Origin: Bin5 sp965221345
GTDB lineage: Bacteria > Chloroflexota > Anaerolineae > Caldilineales > Caldilineaceae
Assembly: GCA_965221345.1 (NCBI GenBank)
Contig: CBDCSD010000001.1
Coordinates: 186,001-250,000, forward strand
Direction of reading: 5' to 3'
Length of the DNA: 64,000 nucleotides
Shown: piece by piece, positions 45,212 through 53,178 of the stretch
How the letters are laid out: the number at the start of each line of letters is the position of its first letter
How positions within the stretch are numbered: the first letter of the stretch is position 1
Notes under the pieces: model-generated
Database searches by the model: none
Seen by the model: only the letters and a program-made list of their open reading frames with translations
What the model was told of the DNA's origin: nothing
Program-made: the position numbers and the translations under genes

Positions 45212-46880
45212 AAAAGGTCTTCTCCGCGGCCCTCCGCGTCCTCCGCGGCTAAAAAGGGTTCAAGGTGTTCTCCGTGCCCCTTCGCGGACAGACCAAAATA
45301 TGCCCTTGCAAAGATTTTCTTCGTGGCCCTTCGTGGAAAAAAAGAGGTGTTCTCCGCGGCCCTCCGCGTCCTCCGCGGATAAAAAGGGTTCAAGGTGTTC
45401 TCCGCGCCCCTTCGCGGACAGACCAAAATATGCCCTTGCAAAGATTTTCTTCGTGGTCCTTCGTGGTCCTCCGCGGATAAAAAGGGTTCAAGGTGTTCTC
45501 GGTGCCCCTTCGCGGACAGACCAAATTATGCCTTTGCAAAGATTTTCTTCGTGGTCCTTCGTGGCCCTTCGTGGAAAAAAAGAGGTGTTCTCCGCGGCCC
45601 TCCGCGTCCTCCGCGGCTAAAAAGGGTTCAAGGTGTTCTCCGTGCCCCTTCGCGGACAGACCAAAATATGCCCTTGCAAAGATTTTCTTCGTGGTCCTTC
45701 GTGGCCCTTCGTGGAAAAAAAGAGGTGTTCTCCGCGGCCCTCCGCGTCCTCCGCGGATAAAAAGGGTTTAAGGTGTTCTCCGTGCCCCTTCGCGGACAGA
45801 CCAAAATATGCCCTTGCAAAGATTTTCTTCGTGGTCCTTCGTGGCCCTTCGTGGAAAAAAAGAGGTGTTCTCCGCGGCCCTCCGCGTCCTCCGCGGATAA
45901 AAAGGGTTTAAGGTGTTCTCCGTGCCCCTTTGTGGACAGACCAAATAATGCCCTTGCAAAGACTTTCTTCGTGGTCCTTCGTGGCCCTTCGTGGAAAAAA
46001 AGAGGTGTTCTCCGCGGCCCTCCGCGTCCTCCGCGGATAAAAAGGGTTCAAGGTGTTCTCCGTGCCCCTTCGCGGACAGACCAAATTATGCCCTTGCAAA
46101 GATTTTCTTCGTGGTCCTTCGTGGCCCTTCGTGGAAAAAAAGAGGTGTTCTCCGCGGCCCTCCGCGTCCTCCGCGGATAAAAAGGGTTCAAGGTGTTCTC
46201 CGTGCCCCTTCGCGGACAGACCAAAATATGCCCTTGCAAAGATTTTCTTCGTGGCCCTTCGTGGAAAAAAAGAGGTGTTCTCCGCGGCCCTCCGCGTCCT
46301 CCGCGGATAAAAAGGGTTTAAGGTGTTCTCCGTGCCCCTTCGCGGACAGACCAAAATATGCCCTTGCAAAGATTTTCTTCGTGGCCCTTCGTGGAAAAAA
46401 AGAGGTGTTCTCCGCGGCCCTCCGCGTCCTCCGCGGATAAAAAGGGTTCAAGGTGTTCTCCGTGCCCCTTCGCGGACAGACCAAATTATGCCCTTGCAAA
46501 GATTTTCTTCGTGGTCCTTCGTGGAAAAAAAGAGGTGTTCTCCGCGGCCCTCCGCGTCCTCCGCGGATAAAAAGGGTTTAAGGTGTACTCCGCGCCCCTT
46601 CGCGGACAGACCAAATTATGCCCTTGCAAAGATTTTCTTCGTGGTCCTTCGTGGAAAAAAAGAGGTGTTCTCCGCGGCCCTCCGCGTCCTCCGCGGATAA
46701 AAAGGGTTTAAGGTGTACTCCGCGCCCCTTCGCGGACAGACCAAATTATGCCCTTGCAAAGATTTTCTTCGTGGTCCTTCGTGGCCCTTCGTGGAAAAAA
46801 AGAGATGTTCTCCGCGGCCCTCCGCGTCCTCCGCGGATAAAAAGGGTTTAAGGTGTACTCCGCGCCCCTTCGCGGCCCCC
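45212..46880. repeat. Tandem repeat array, about 12.5 units of 130-140 bp
   Basis: The phrase AAGGTGTTCTCCGTGCCCC recurs at 45262, 45392, 45490, 45630, 45770, 45910, 46050, 46190, 46320, 46450, 46580, 46710 and 46850 (spacings 98, 130 or 140 bp). Each unit contains CTTCGTGGTCC, CTTCGTGGCC and CTTCGTGG sub-repeats, an A-rich spacer (AAAAAAAGAGG), and CCTCCGCGTCCTCCGCGG. Length differences come from loss of one 10-bp CTTCGTGG sub-unit. The array is open in several frames of both strands by chance. Confidence 0.95.
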
Positions 46881-46889
46881 TTAAGAAAA

Positions 46890-46941
46890 CTATCGCGTAC
46901 CAGCAGGGTTACTAAAAACTAAAAACCAAAAACTAAAAACT
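46890..46941. repeat. CGCGTA/CTAAAAAC dispersed repeat
   Basis: CTATCGCGTACCAGCAGGG then TTA and CTAAAAAC/CCAAAAAC units, as at 42303. It sits between the tandem array and the end of the LacI-type gene. Confidence 0.75.
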
Positions 46942-46944
46942 CCC

Positions 46945-48009
46945 CTAACTGCTCTCACGAACGACCAGCCGCGTCTCGCTTATGTGGGGCGAGTCCAGAT
47001 CAGCTTCACTGATCTGCTCGTTGATCAGTTGCAAAAGTGTCCGGATCGCCAACCGCGGCTGGCTGTCCATATCCCGGTGAACCGTCGTTAGCGGCGGGCT
47101 CGATACGCTTGCATCCGGCATGTCGCCAAAACCAACCACCGCCAGGTCGTCCGGTACAGAGATCCCTTCTTTGCGCGCGCCGCTCAAAATCCCCAGCGCA
47201 CGCACATCACTTACACAAAAAATGGCTGTCGGGCGCCGCCGCAACTGCCAGATGTTCTGGAACGACTGGTGACCGGCCGAAGGCACACCGCGGGTGGGCA
47301 CGATCTGCACCGCCGATGGCGGCAGACCGGCCTCCGCAATCGCCTGCGAGAACCCTTCCACCCTGCGTTCGACAGAAGGAATCACGACCCCGTCATTGCG
47401 CGGCGTCATCGTGGCGATCGCGAATTGGCGGTGCCCCTTTTCCAAAAGATGGTGCGCAGCCGCATACGCGCCGCCCCGGTCGTCAATGTTGAAGGTCGGC
47501 GCCTGAATGTTGTCGGCGCTGTCAAGTAGAACGATCGGGCGCAGCGAGCGTTGCACCGCTTCCGTCAGAGGGTGGGCGCGGTCGATGCTGAAAATCAGAA
47601 AACCGTCGGCCGCAATCGAGGCCAGCCACGTAAGAGGCGCCACCGCTTCGCTGTTTGGGCGCGGGTCGCGGCGCCATGACTCGTGCATCGACGCCAGCAG
47701 AATACGCTTCTCCTCCCGGTCGCAAGCCGCGCCCACTTCACCCAAAAAGTGGGTGAAGAGAGGATCGTGCAACATCCAGTTCAGGCTGGTGGGCACCAGC
47801 AGTCCGATTGCGTTGGTGCGGCCTGTCGCCAGTGTGCGGGCGACGGGATGAGGCTGGTAGCCCAGAACCTCGGCCGTGTCGAGGATATGTTCCCGCGTCG
47901 TTTGGCTCAACTGGTGGGGGGCATTGTAAGCGAATGAAACCGCAGTGGGGGATACGCCCGCCTGGCGCGCCACATCCCGCAATGTCACTCGTTTCCTCTT
48001 CTTGCTCAC
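46945..48009 (-). CDS. LacI family transcriptional regulator
   Basis: 354 aa. The N-terminal HTH (LRDVARQAGVSPTAVSFA) with hinge helix (ARTLATGRTN) is followed by a periplasmic-binding-like sensor domain (IGLLVPTSLN, FLIFSIDRAHPL, AIFCVSDVRALGIL). It is a DNA-binding repressor usually controlled by a sugar. It is not next to a sugar operon; the 1418-9391 genes or an unlinked operon may be its target. It is transcribed downstream of rph. Confidence 0.93.
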   Translation of the reverse strand: MSKKRKRVTLRDVARQAGVSPTAVSFAYNAPHQLSQTTREHILDTAEVLGYQPHPVARTLATGRTNAIGLLVPTSLNWMLHDPLFTHFLGEVGAACDREEKRILLASMHESWRRDPRPNSEAVAPLTWLASIAADGFLIFSIDRAHPLTEAVQRSLRPIVLLDSADNIQAPTFNIDDRGGAYAAAHHLLEKGHRQFAIATMTPRNDGVVIPSVERRVEGFSQAIAEAGLPPSAVQIVPTRGVPSAGHQSFQNIWQLRRRPTAIFCVSDVRALGILSGARKEGISVPDDLAVVGFGDMPDASVSSPPLTTVHRDMDSQPRLAIRTLLQLINEQISEADLDSPHISETRLVVRESS

Positions 48010-48060
48010 TACCCGCTTCCCCCGCTTCGCTTTCCGTTTGTGGCAACTGCCTCAATCGTG

Positions 48061-48105
48061 AATCGCGCGGTTACTAAAAACTAAAAACTAACCACTAAAA
48101 ACTAA
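48061..48105. repeat. CTAAAAAC-type dispersed repeat at the rph 3' end
   Basis: AATCGCGCGGTTACTAAAAA then repeated CTAAAAAC units. The rph stop codon and its last two or three codons lie inside this repeat. Confidence 0.7.
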
Positions 48106-48832
48106 TCGCATATCCCGCCTCCGCCAGCGCGTTCTTCTGCATGCGGAGCAGTTCTCCTATGCCCATCTCCGCCAGCAGCAGCATTGCGTTCAACGCACCC
48201 TTGCTGAACGGTTCCCCTTCCGCTGTGCCCTGCGCTTCGACGAACTGGCCGCTGTCCGTCATCACCACGTTAAAATCGACATCGGCGTTCTGGTCCATCT
48301 GGTAGTCGAGGTCGAGAAAGGCCTTGCCGTTGAGGATGCCGACACTGACCGCCGCCACTTGGTGGATGAGCGTGCCCGGTTTGGCCCTCTTCTTGCGCTC
48401 CAACCGCTTGACTGCCAGCGCCAGGGCCACGTAGCCGCCCGTGACGGCCGCCGTGCGCGTGCCTCCGTCCGCCTGGATGACATCGCAGTCGACGATGATC
48501 TGGCGCTCACCCAGTCTTTCCAGGTCCACCGCCGCTCGCAGGCTGCGGCCAATCAGCCGCGTGATCTCCTGCGTGCGCCCCTTCGGCCGCATCGTCTCGC
48601 GATCAACCCGCTGGTGCGTGCTGCGCGGCAGCATCGCATACTCAGCCGTCACCCAACCGTGGCGCTGCGACGAACGGTGCAGCCAGCGCGGCACGCGCTC
48701 CTCCACCGTCGCGTTGCACAGGACTTTCGTGTCCCCCATGCTGATCAGCACCGAGCCTTCCGGATGGAGGATATAATCGAGTTCGAATTGGACCGGGCGC
48801 AGTTCATTCTCGGCCCGTCTTTGCGTAGCCAC
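48095..48832 (-). CDS. rph: Ribonuclease PH
   Basis: 245 aa, standard length. Phosphorolytic 3'-5' exoribonuclease trimming tRNA 3' ends. Clear family sequence: RPVQFELDYILHPEGSVLIS, RWLHRSSQRHGWVTAEYAML, RPKGRTQEITRLIGRSLRA and DCDVIQADGGTRTAAVTG. The final residues (AISF) come from an intergenic repeat instead of the usual end, which is unlikely to affect activity. Confidence 0.96.
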   Translation of the reverse strand: MATQRRAENELRPVQFELDYILHPEGSVLISMGDTKVLCNATVEERVPRWLHRSSQRHGWVTAEYAMLPRSTHQRVDRETMRPKGRTQEITRLIGRSLRAAVDLERLGERQIIVDCDVIQADGGTRTAAVTGGYVALALAVKRLERKKRAKPGTLIHQVAAVSVGILNGKAFLDLDYQMDQNADVDFNVVMTDSGQFVEAQGTAEGEPFSKGALNAMLLLAEMGIGELLRMQKNALAEAGYAISF

Positions 48833-48961
48833 GCGTACTCAATGCTCCTTTCACGCGTCTCCGGCCCTTGCCAAATGCAGTCGCTAACGCGTTTACTAAA
48901 CTGTTTAATTCGCCGCGCAATCATACGCCCTAACAGGGTAAGGCGCAAACCAGTTGGCGGG

Positions 48962-49357
48962 TTAGGGTAGTGGGGCCTGTATGACCACAAGTCCAGGGAT
49001 TTCGCTGAAGTCCCGGTCGTGCGAGGCCAGCGGACACTGTAGCAAGATGGCCGTTGCCGCAATCCAGGCGTCAGCAGACTGCAAAGTACGCCCGGCAGCC
49101 TTCCGTTCGGCGCGCAGTTGGGCGCAAACATTTACCAATCCATTGCTGGGCCAGATCACAGTGTACCCTTTGAGATGGTTGCCGAGTTCATGTTTGCGCT
49201 TGTGGCCCCATCCTCCGAAGTAGGCGCCGTGCCTAAGTTCTTCCAGCGTCTGGAACGAGATCAGCGCGCGGCGGCCTTGAGCCTCCTGCTGGTAGTACGA
49301 GGCCCTGTTATCCTTCTTGAAAATGTAGGATACGACACTGGTGTCCAAGACTAGCAA
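48962..49357 (-). CDS. PIN domain RNase toxin (VapC-like)
   Basis: 131 aa. The PIN acidic residues are present: Asp in LVLDTSVVSYIF, Glu in TLEELRHGA, Asp in QSADAWIAATAI and Asp in SHDRDF. PIN toxins cut RNA (often tRNA or rRNA). Instead of a small VapB partner, the start overlaps the end of a 285-aa gene by 7 bp, so that protein is the likely antitoxin. Confidence 0.9.
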   Translation of the reverse strand: MLVLDTSVVSYIFKKDNRASYYQQEAQGRRALISFQTLEELRHGAYFGGWGHKRKHELGNHLKGYTVIWPSNGLVNVCAQLRAERKAAGRTLQSADAWIAATAILLQCPLASHDRDFSEIPGLVVIQAPLP

Positions 49358-50208
49358 TCTGACAACTCCTTTCCGCCCTCGTCGCGGCCGGAGTGGATTA
49401 TGTCGACGAATTCATCGACGTCGAACGGCTCGCTGGCAGTGATCAAATTGTCTGAATCGAAGATCTTCGGGTTTGGATCGTTCAGGAATTCGTCCATGTC
49501 GAAAGGCTCGCCCCATGAGCGCGCAGCGGTAATCTTTTCCACAGTGACCGATGTCCAGTCCCCTTTCTGGTTGAACTGCCCGCGTCCTCTGACTTCCACA
49601 TGCTGTCTCGCCAAGCGCTGCATATCCTGTGCGTGCTCCCGCGAGAAGCGCAGGCCCACGTATGAGCCAGTGTAATCGTGCAGTTGGGCCGTTCCCCTGT
49701 ACCAGTTCACCTCCCTGAGCCAGCCTTGCAAGAGGGCCTCTTCGCTTTGCCGTACTGGGCGGGCGGCAGCGCTGGAGCGCTTGATTTCTGTCTTGCGGAG
49801 GACGTCGGCGCTGCCTAGCCACAGCCGCACGTCCGCGGGGAGCGCAGAGGGTATGTCGCAGAGTCTGTCGGTCACGGCTGGGGGCAACGTAGAATCCTGG
49901 CTGCCATCCCAACCATAGATGGCTTTAACTGCCTGCTCAGCGTAGTTTTCCATAGGGAGTTGCCCGTCAGGCGCCGCCACCGTCAGTTCGACGACCAACG
50001 AGCCTGGCCGCACGGTAGTCAACTGTAAGCTGCTCTGCTCACGCACCCAGCGTGGAGATTGACCCGGCCCCGGCTGGCGTCCTCCCAGGTGTTCGACCAT
50101 CAGTCGCATCGCATCCTGCATGCCTGTCAACGCATGCGCAAAGGCATCTACAGGCAGGCCACTTTCGCCGACGTGCGGCCCCTCGAATGTAAGATAAAGT
50201 CTATTCAT
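49351..50208 (-). CDS. Large putative antitoxin partner of the PIN protein
   Basis: 285 aa from the ATG at 50208, eight bases after AAGGGGG. No family recognised. The N-terminal half (LYLTFEGPHVGESGLPVDAF, ALTGMQDAMRLMVEHL) looks like a sensor or binding domain; the middle has a small beta barrel (GRGQFNQKGDWTSVTVEKI). The C-terminus has a duplicated acidic motif, PFDMDEFLNDPN and PFDVDEFVDIIH, that could wrap a toxin. Overlap with the PIN gene supports an antitoxin role by position only. Confidence 0.6.
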   Translation of the reverse strand: MNRLYLTFEGPHVGESGLPVDAFAHALTGMQDAMRLMVEHLGGRQPGPGQSPRWVREQSSLQLTTVRPGSLVVELTVAAPDGQLPMENYAEQAVKAIYGWDGSQDSTLPPAVTDRLCDIPSALPADVRLWLGSADVLRKTEIKRSSAAARPVRQSEEALLQGWLREVNWYRGTAQLHDYTGSYVGLRFSREHAQDMQRLARQHVEVRGRGQFNQKGDWTSVTVEKITAARSWGEPFDMDEFLNDPNPKIFDSDNLITASEPFDVDEFVDIIHSGRDEGGKELSDC

Positions 50209-50229
50209 CTGCACGTCCCCCTTCCTCTC

Positions 50230-51141
50230 TCAACCCAGCTCCCCGTCCACAATGTCGTCCAGCGTCGGCGCGCCCGCCTTCGGCAACGTGACACTGTCCA
50301 TACCCATCACCGCGTCGATGATGTTGAGCAGAAACCAGGCATCGGTCGCGCCCATCCTGAATATCTCCGGCTTGGCTCTCGCCGTGTCGCGCATGATGCC
50401 CAGCCCATCCTCGTATGGATCGAAGGAGACGATCTTCTCCAGCCTGACCCGGAAACTCTTGCCGTTCCCTTTGAAATAAATATGCTTGGTCGTGATGCCC
50501 AGCGTGCCGGAGTCGGTATGCTGCATCGAACTCGATTCGACCGAGCGCCCGCGAAAGGCGCCGGGCCGGATGTAGACGCCTTTCGCCACGCGGAAGCTGA
50601 CGCCCAACGAGCCGCCTCTGAACTCCCGGCGAGTGATCTGTTCAAAGTAATCTGTGCCGCCGAACAGCCACAGCAGCTCCTCACTCTTCATAAGGTTGAA
50701 GGGCGGCCGCACCGCGCGCCGGTCGAAACGGGGCACCAGTCCGTGCTCGCTGAGGGCGTTGAGCAGGTTCATCATCCTGAAGAGCGTGAAGTGCCCGTTG
50801 CGATCGAGATGTGCAGCGCTGAGGTTGTAGTGGGCGCGGTAGCCGTTGAGCGCCCGCTTTTCCTCGTTGGAGAGGAAGTGATCATCCATCGCCGCCTTGA
50901 GCGCCTGGCCCCAGCCCCGCGCCAGCGTGGCCGCCATCGCCGCCTCCGATGTATCGATATAGGCGACCGCGCCGATAGCGCGCACCTTGCTGGGCAACTG
51001 GTTGACCTCGACGCCGTGCAGCGCCGCCTCAACACAGACGTTGCCGATACTGTCCAGCCCTTGCGCATGCGCGGCCGCGCACTCCTTGTGCTCTTTGCGC
51101 AGGAAGCCGGCCGACTTTCCGCAGTATCTGCAATCCCCCAT
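50230..51141 (-). CDS. Zinc-ribbon hypothetical protein
   Basis: 303 aa. N-terminal zinc ribbon (CRYCGKSAGFLRKEHKEC), then a helical domain and a C-terminal beta domain with GVYIRPGAF, SGTLGITTKHIYFKG and SFRVRLEKIVSFDPYEDGLG, reminiscent of PH-like domains. I do not recognise a named family. It lies 21 bp upstream of the putative antitoxin on the same strand, so it may be the first gene of a three-gene unit with the PIN toxin. Confidence 0.7.
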   Translation of the reverse strand: MGDCRYCGKSAGFLRKEHKECAAAHAQGLDSIGNVCVEAALHGVEVNQLPSKVRAIGAVAYIDTSEAAMAATLARGWGQALKAAMDDHFLSNEEKRALNGYRAHYNLSAAHLDRNGHFTLFRMMNLLNALSEHGLVPRFDRRAVRPPFNLMKSEELLWLFGGTDYFEQITRREFRGGSLGVSFRVAKGVYIRPGAFRGRSVESSSMQHTDSGTLGITTKHIYFKGNGKSFRVRLEKIVSFDPYEDGLGIMRDTARAKPEIFRMGATDAWFLLNIIDAVMGMDSVTLPKAGAPTLDDIVDGELG

Positions 51142-51548
51142 GATGACCCCTCCTTACAAAACGGCGCCGGTCCCCACCGGCCGCGCCTCAACCACAGCCC
51201 ATCACCCACTCACAGTTCAGCCACAGGCTGTGAGGATGATAAACGATTTCACCCCGCGGCCCAATACCGCCCAAGAGGAGGGATGTTGTGCTCCAAAGAT
51301 TTCCAGCCAGGAAACACAACAAAAATAAGACGCGCCTGCAACAGTCTCAAGCGCAACCGCACCCAGCAAGGCCTGCCGGCCGCGCGCACAGAGAGGCAGA
51401 TCCAATCAAACCCCGAAAAGCAGGATTTCCAGGAACATAACCCACACAAGCATCGTCCCTATAATATCCCTGCAAACTAACTCTTTCGCACCGGTAGGGA
51501 ATTACAGGAGACACCTACCACGGTAGGAAATCAAAGGAGACATCCGCG
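51142..51548. other. Intergenic region with duplicated leader
   Basis: 407 bp between divergent genes; no gene seen. The last 57 bp are two copies (51492 and 51521) of a 28-bp unit with CGGTAGG and AGGAGACA, so the ribosome-binding site of the next gene is duplicated. Confidence 0.55.
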
Positions 51549-52079
51549 ATGAAACAGTTACGCTTTGCCACCGCCCTCGTAATCCTTATCGCCGCCATTG
51601 CGGTCCCGACAACCGTATTCGCAGGAGAATGGTGTGTGTTCGACGATGGAACACACGTGCATACCTCCTGTGGCAACCACACCGACGACGAATACAATAA
51701 CCGGCATTCCCATGACGACGACGACGCCCATGCGCATCCTACCCATGAATTCAGCGAAGGCAACTGCATCGTGCATCACGCCGCAACGCCCTCGCAGCTC
51801 TGCCCCTCCGGCGACGGCCTCCAATACTACTTCATCGGCGCCGACGGCAGCTCCCAGACCGGCCCCTACCTGCCGAATCAGTCGTCCGATTCGCCCGCCA
51901 TTCAGCTTTACAGCGGCAGCAATCCCATGACAGGCAAATCGGTTGTCATCAACTGGGAGACAGATAATGGCGGGAAGCTGCGCCTCAGCACCTACTACCC
52001 CGACAACGAATACGACACCGACAAGCCCTACGTATTCACCGTGAGCGAAAACAACATAGTAACCCACGTGAGCTGGTAA
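51549..52079 (+). CDS. Hypothetical secreted His/Asp-rich protein
   Basis: 176 aa. Signal peptide FATALVILIAAIAVPTTVFA, then a mature domain rich in His and Asp (CVFDDGTHVHTSCGNHTDD, HSHDDDDAHAHPTHEF) with four Cys, followed by a beta-type region (SVVINWETDNGGKLRLSTYY). The His/Asp clusters could bind metal ions. No family recognised. AGGAGACA precedes the ATG. Two hairpins follow the stop. Confidence 0.7.
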   Translation: MKQLRFATALVILIAAIAVPTTVFAGEWCVFDDGTHVHTSCGNHTDDEYNNRHSHDDDDAHAHPTHEFSEGNCIVHHAATPSQLCPSGDGLQYYFIGADGSSQTGPYLPNQSSDSPAIQLYSGSNPMTGKSVVINWETDNGGKLRLSTYYPDNEYDTDKPYVFTVSENNIVTHVSW

Positions 52080-52105
52080 CGACCTGGGTCACTCCCCACC
52101 CGAAA

Positions 52106-52183
52106 GCCCCCCGGCGCAAACGCCGGGGGCACATCCTGAGTGCATACCAAAAGCCCCCGCTGCCGTCGTTGCAGCGGGGGCTT
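52106..52183 (+). terminator. Two GC-rich hairpins after the secreted His-rich protein gene
   Basis: The first, 52106-52130, pairs CCCCCGGCG with CGCCGGGGG around CAAA. The second, 52151-52183, has a 13-bp stem AAGCCCCCGCTGC/GCAGCGGGGGCTT followed by CTT. Together they make a convincing terminator. The second hairpin's arm recurs after the two SH3b genes. Confidence 0.8.
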
Positions 52184-53178
52184 CTTGCATTGGATGCATG
52201 CGCCCCCGCCTCAAAGAGGCGAGGCGCTGGGGGCAGGATGTTCGGGCTGACAAAGGACCTTGCCGCGCCCAGCGGCGGCCGCGACAGTCCCGATCAGCCC
52301 CTCCGGGCATGACAGACCAACCGTATTGGCGCCCCTCGCATCCCCTCATGTTTCCCGTAAGCCTGAACTTTCAAAGCGCTGACGAAAGAGCTGTCCAATA
52401 TGATCTACGATCCGTCTACGATCTGCCAATGAAATAGACGGGCATCTGCTCTTGCGCCGACGTTGACGCGCCGGCTTCCATGCCCCATGGCTACGCCTTT
52501 CCGACGATTCTCCAGTCCGCTACACTGGAAACAGGCTCCGAATGGGCCCAAATCGGCGCTCTGATCCGGCCGCGCACCCGCCAGATATTGGCACCCGATA
52601 TTCGGATCTGAAGTTTGACAGTGATGATGTACCGTTCTACGATTCTCATACCTTCACCCGCGTGGAGCAACATGGAATCATTCATATTATTTCTTATCGG
52701 ATCGAAAATTCAGGAAGGCGGCCAAAGCAGTATGACTGCATGGAAGCTCGACAGCGCAATAGCTGACGCGCCTACATGGGCAGCCATCGCGCCAGAACGG
52801 TCGCCGGCAGAAGCACCCTCGCGAGTGCGGATGAAGTGGATGCACGACCCCGATCCACATCCTCTCTAACGCATCGGGCGTTCTTCCGGTCTCATTCTCA
52901 TTGCCGGGTTACGCCGTACGCGTTGTGTTATTCGAGCGGCTTATCTTCCCGCTCCCCTAATCATCTGACAACTTCATAACTGACTGGGATGCACTGGTTT
53001 CGCAGTGCGTGTCTTTATCTGTCTGCCGCCATATCTCCGGATGACCTGGAGCCAGCGGCAACGGCACTCGAACCGCCTCCGCTATCGGCGAACGCTCCAC
53101 CGGCAGGATCAAATGGAATCGTTCATTCTTATGCTTTATGGAAGGCAAGCTCGCCAATAGGAAAGAGGGTTAAAGACA
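52184..53178. repeat. Conserved upstream region, duplicate A
   Basis: About 1 kb without a credible gene that is repeated at 55624-56662 upstream of the paralogous gene, offset by 3.48 kb. The match runs through GCTGACAAAGG, GACCAACCGTATTGGCGCCC, CCAATGAAATAGACGG, GGCTACGCCTTTCCGACG and on to the start codon. It may be an unusually long leader or promoter zone. Confidence 0.75.

Larger units (their letters stand above)
45055..46944. other. Long non-coding interval dominated by a tandem repeat
   Basis: The interval begins with a copy of the pyrimidine-rich repeat (about 45101-45134, CTCTCACTCCTC) and then holds the 1.65-kb tandem array. I see no gene in it. Confidence 0.7.

Noticed and set aside
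45212..46940. Multiple overlapping open frames on both strands in the tandem repeat array
   Set aside because: They arise because the repeat lacks stops in several frames; they have no ribosome-binding sites or family similarity.
52491..52869. Short open frames conserved between the two duplicated leaders
   Set aside because: The frames have no good starts or coding pattern, and conservation extends equally outside them, so it reflects DNA duplication.
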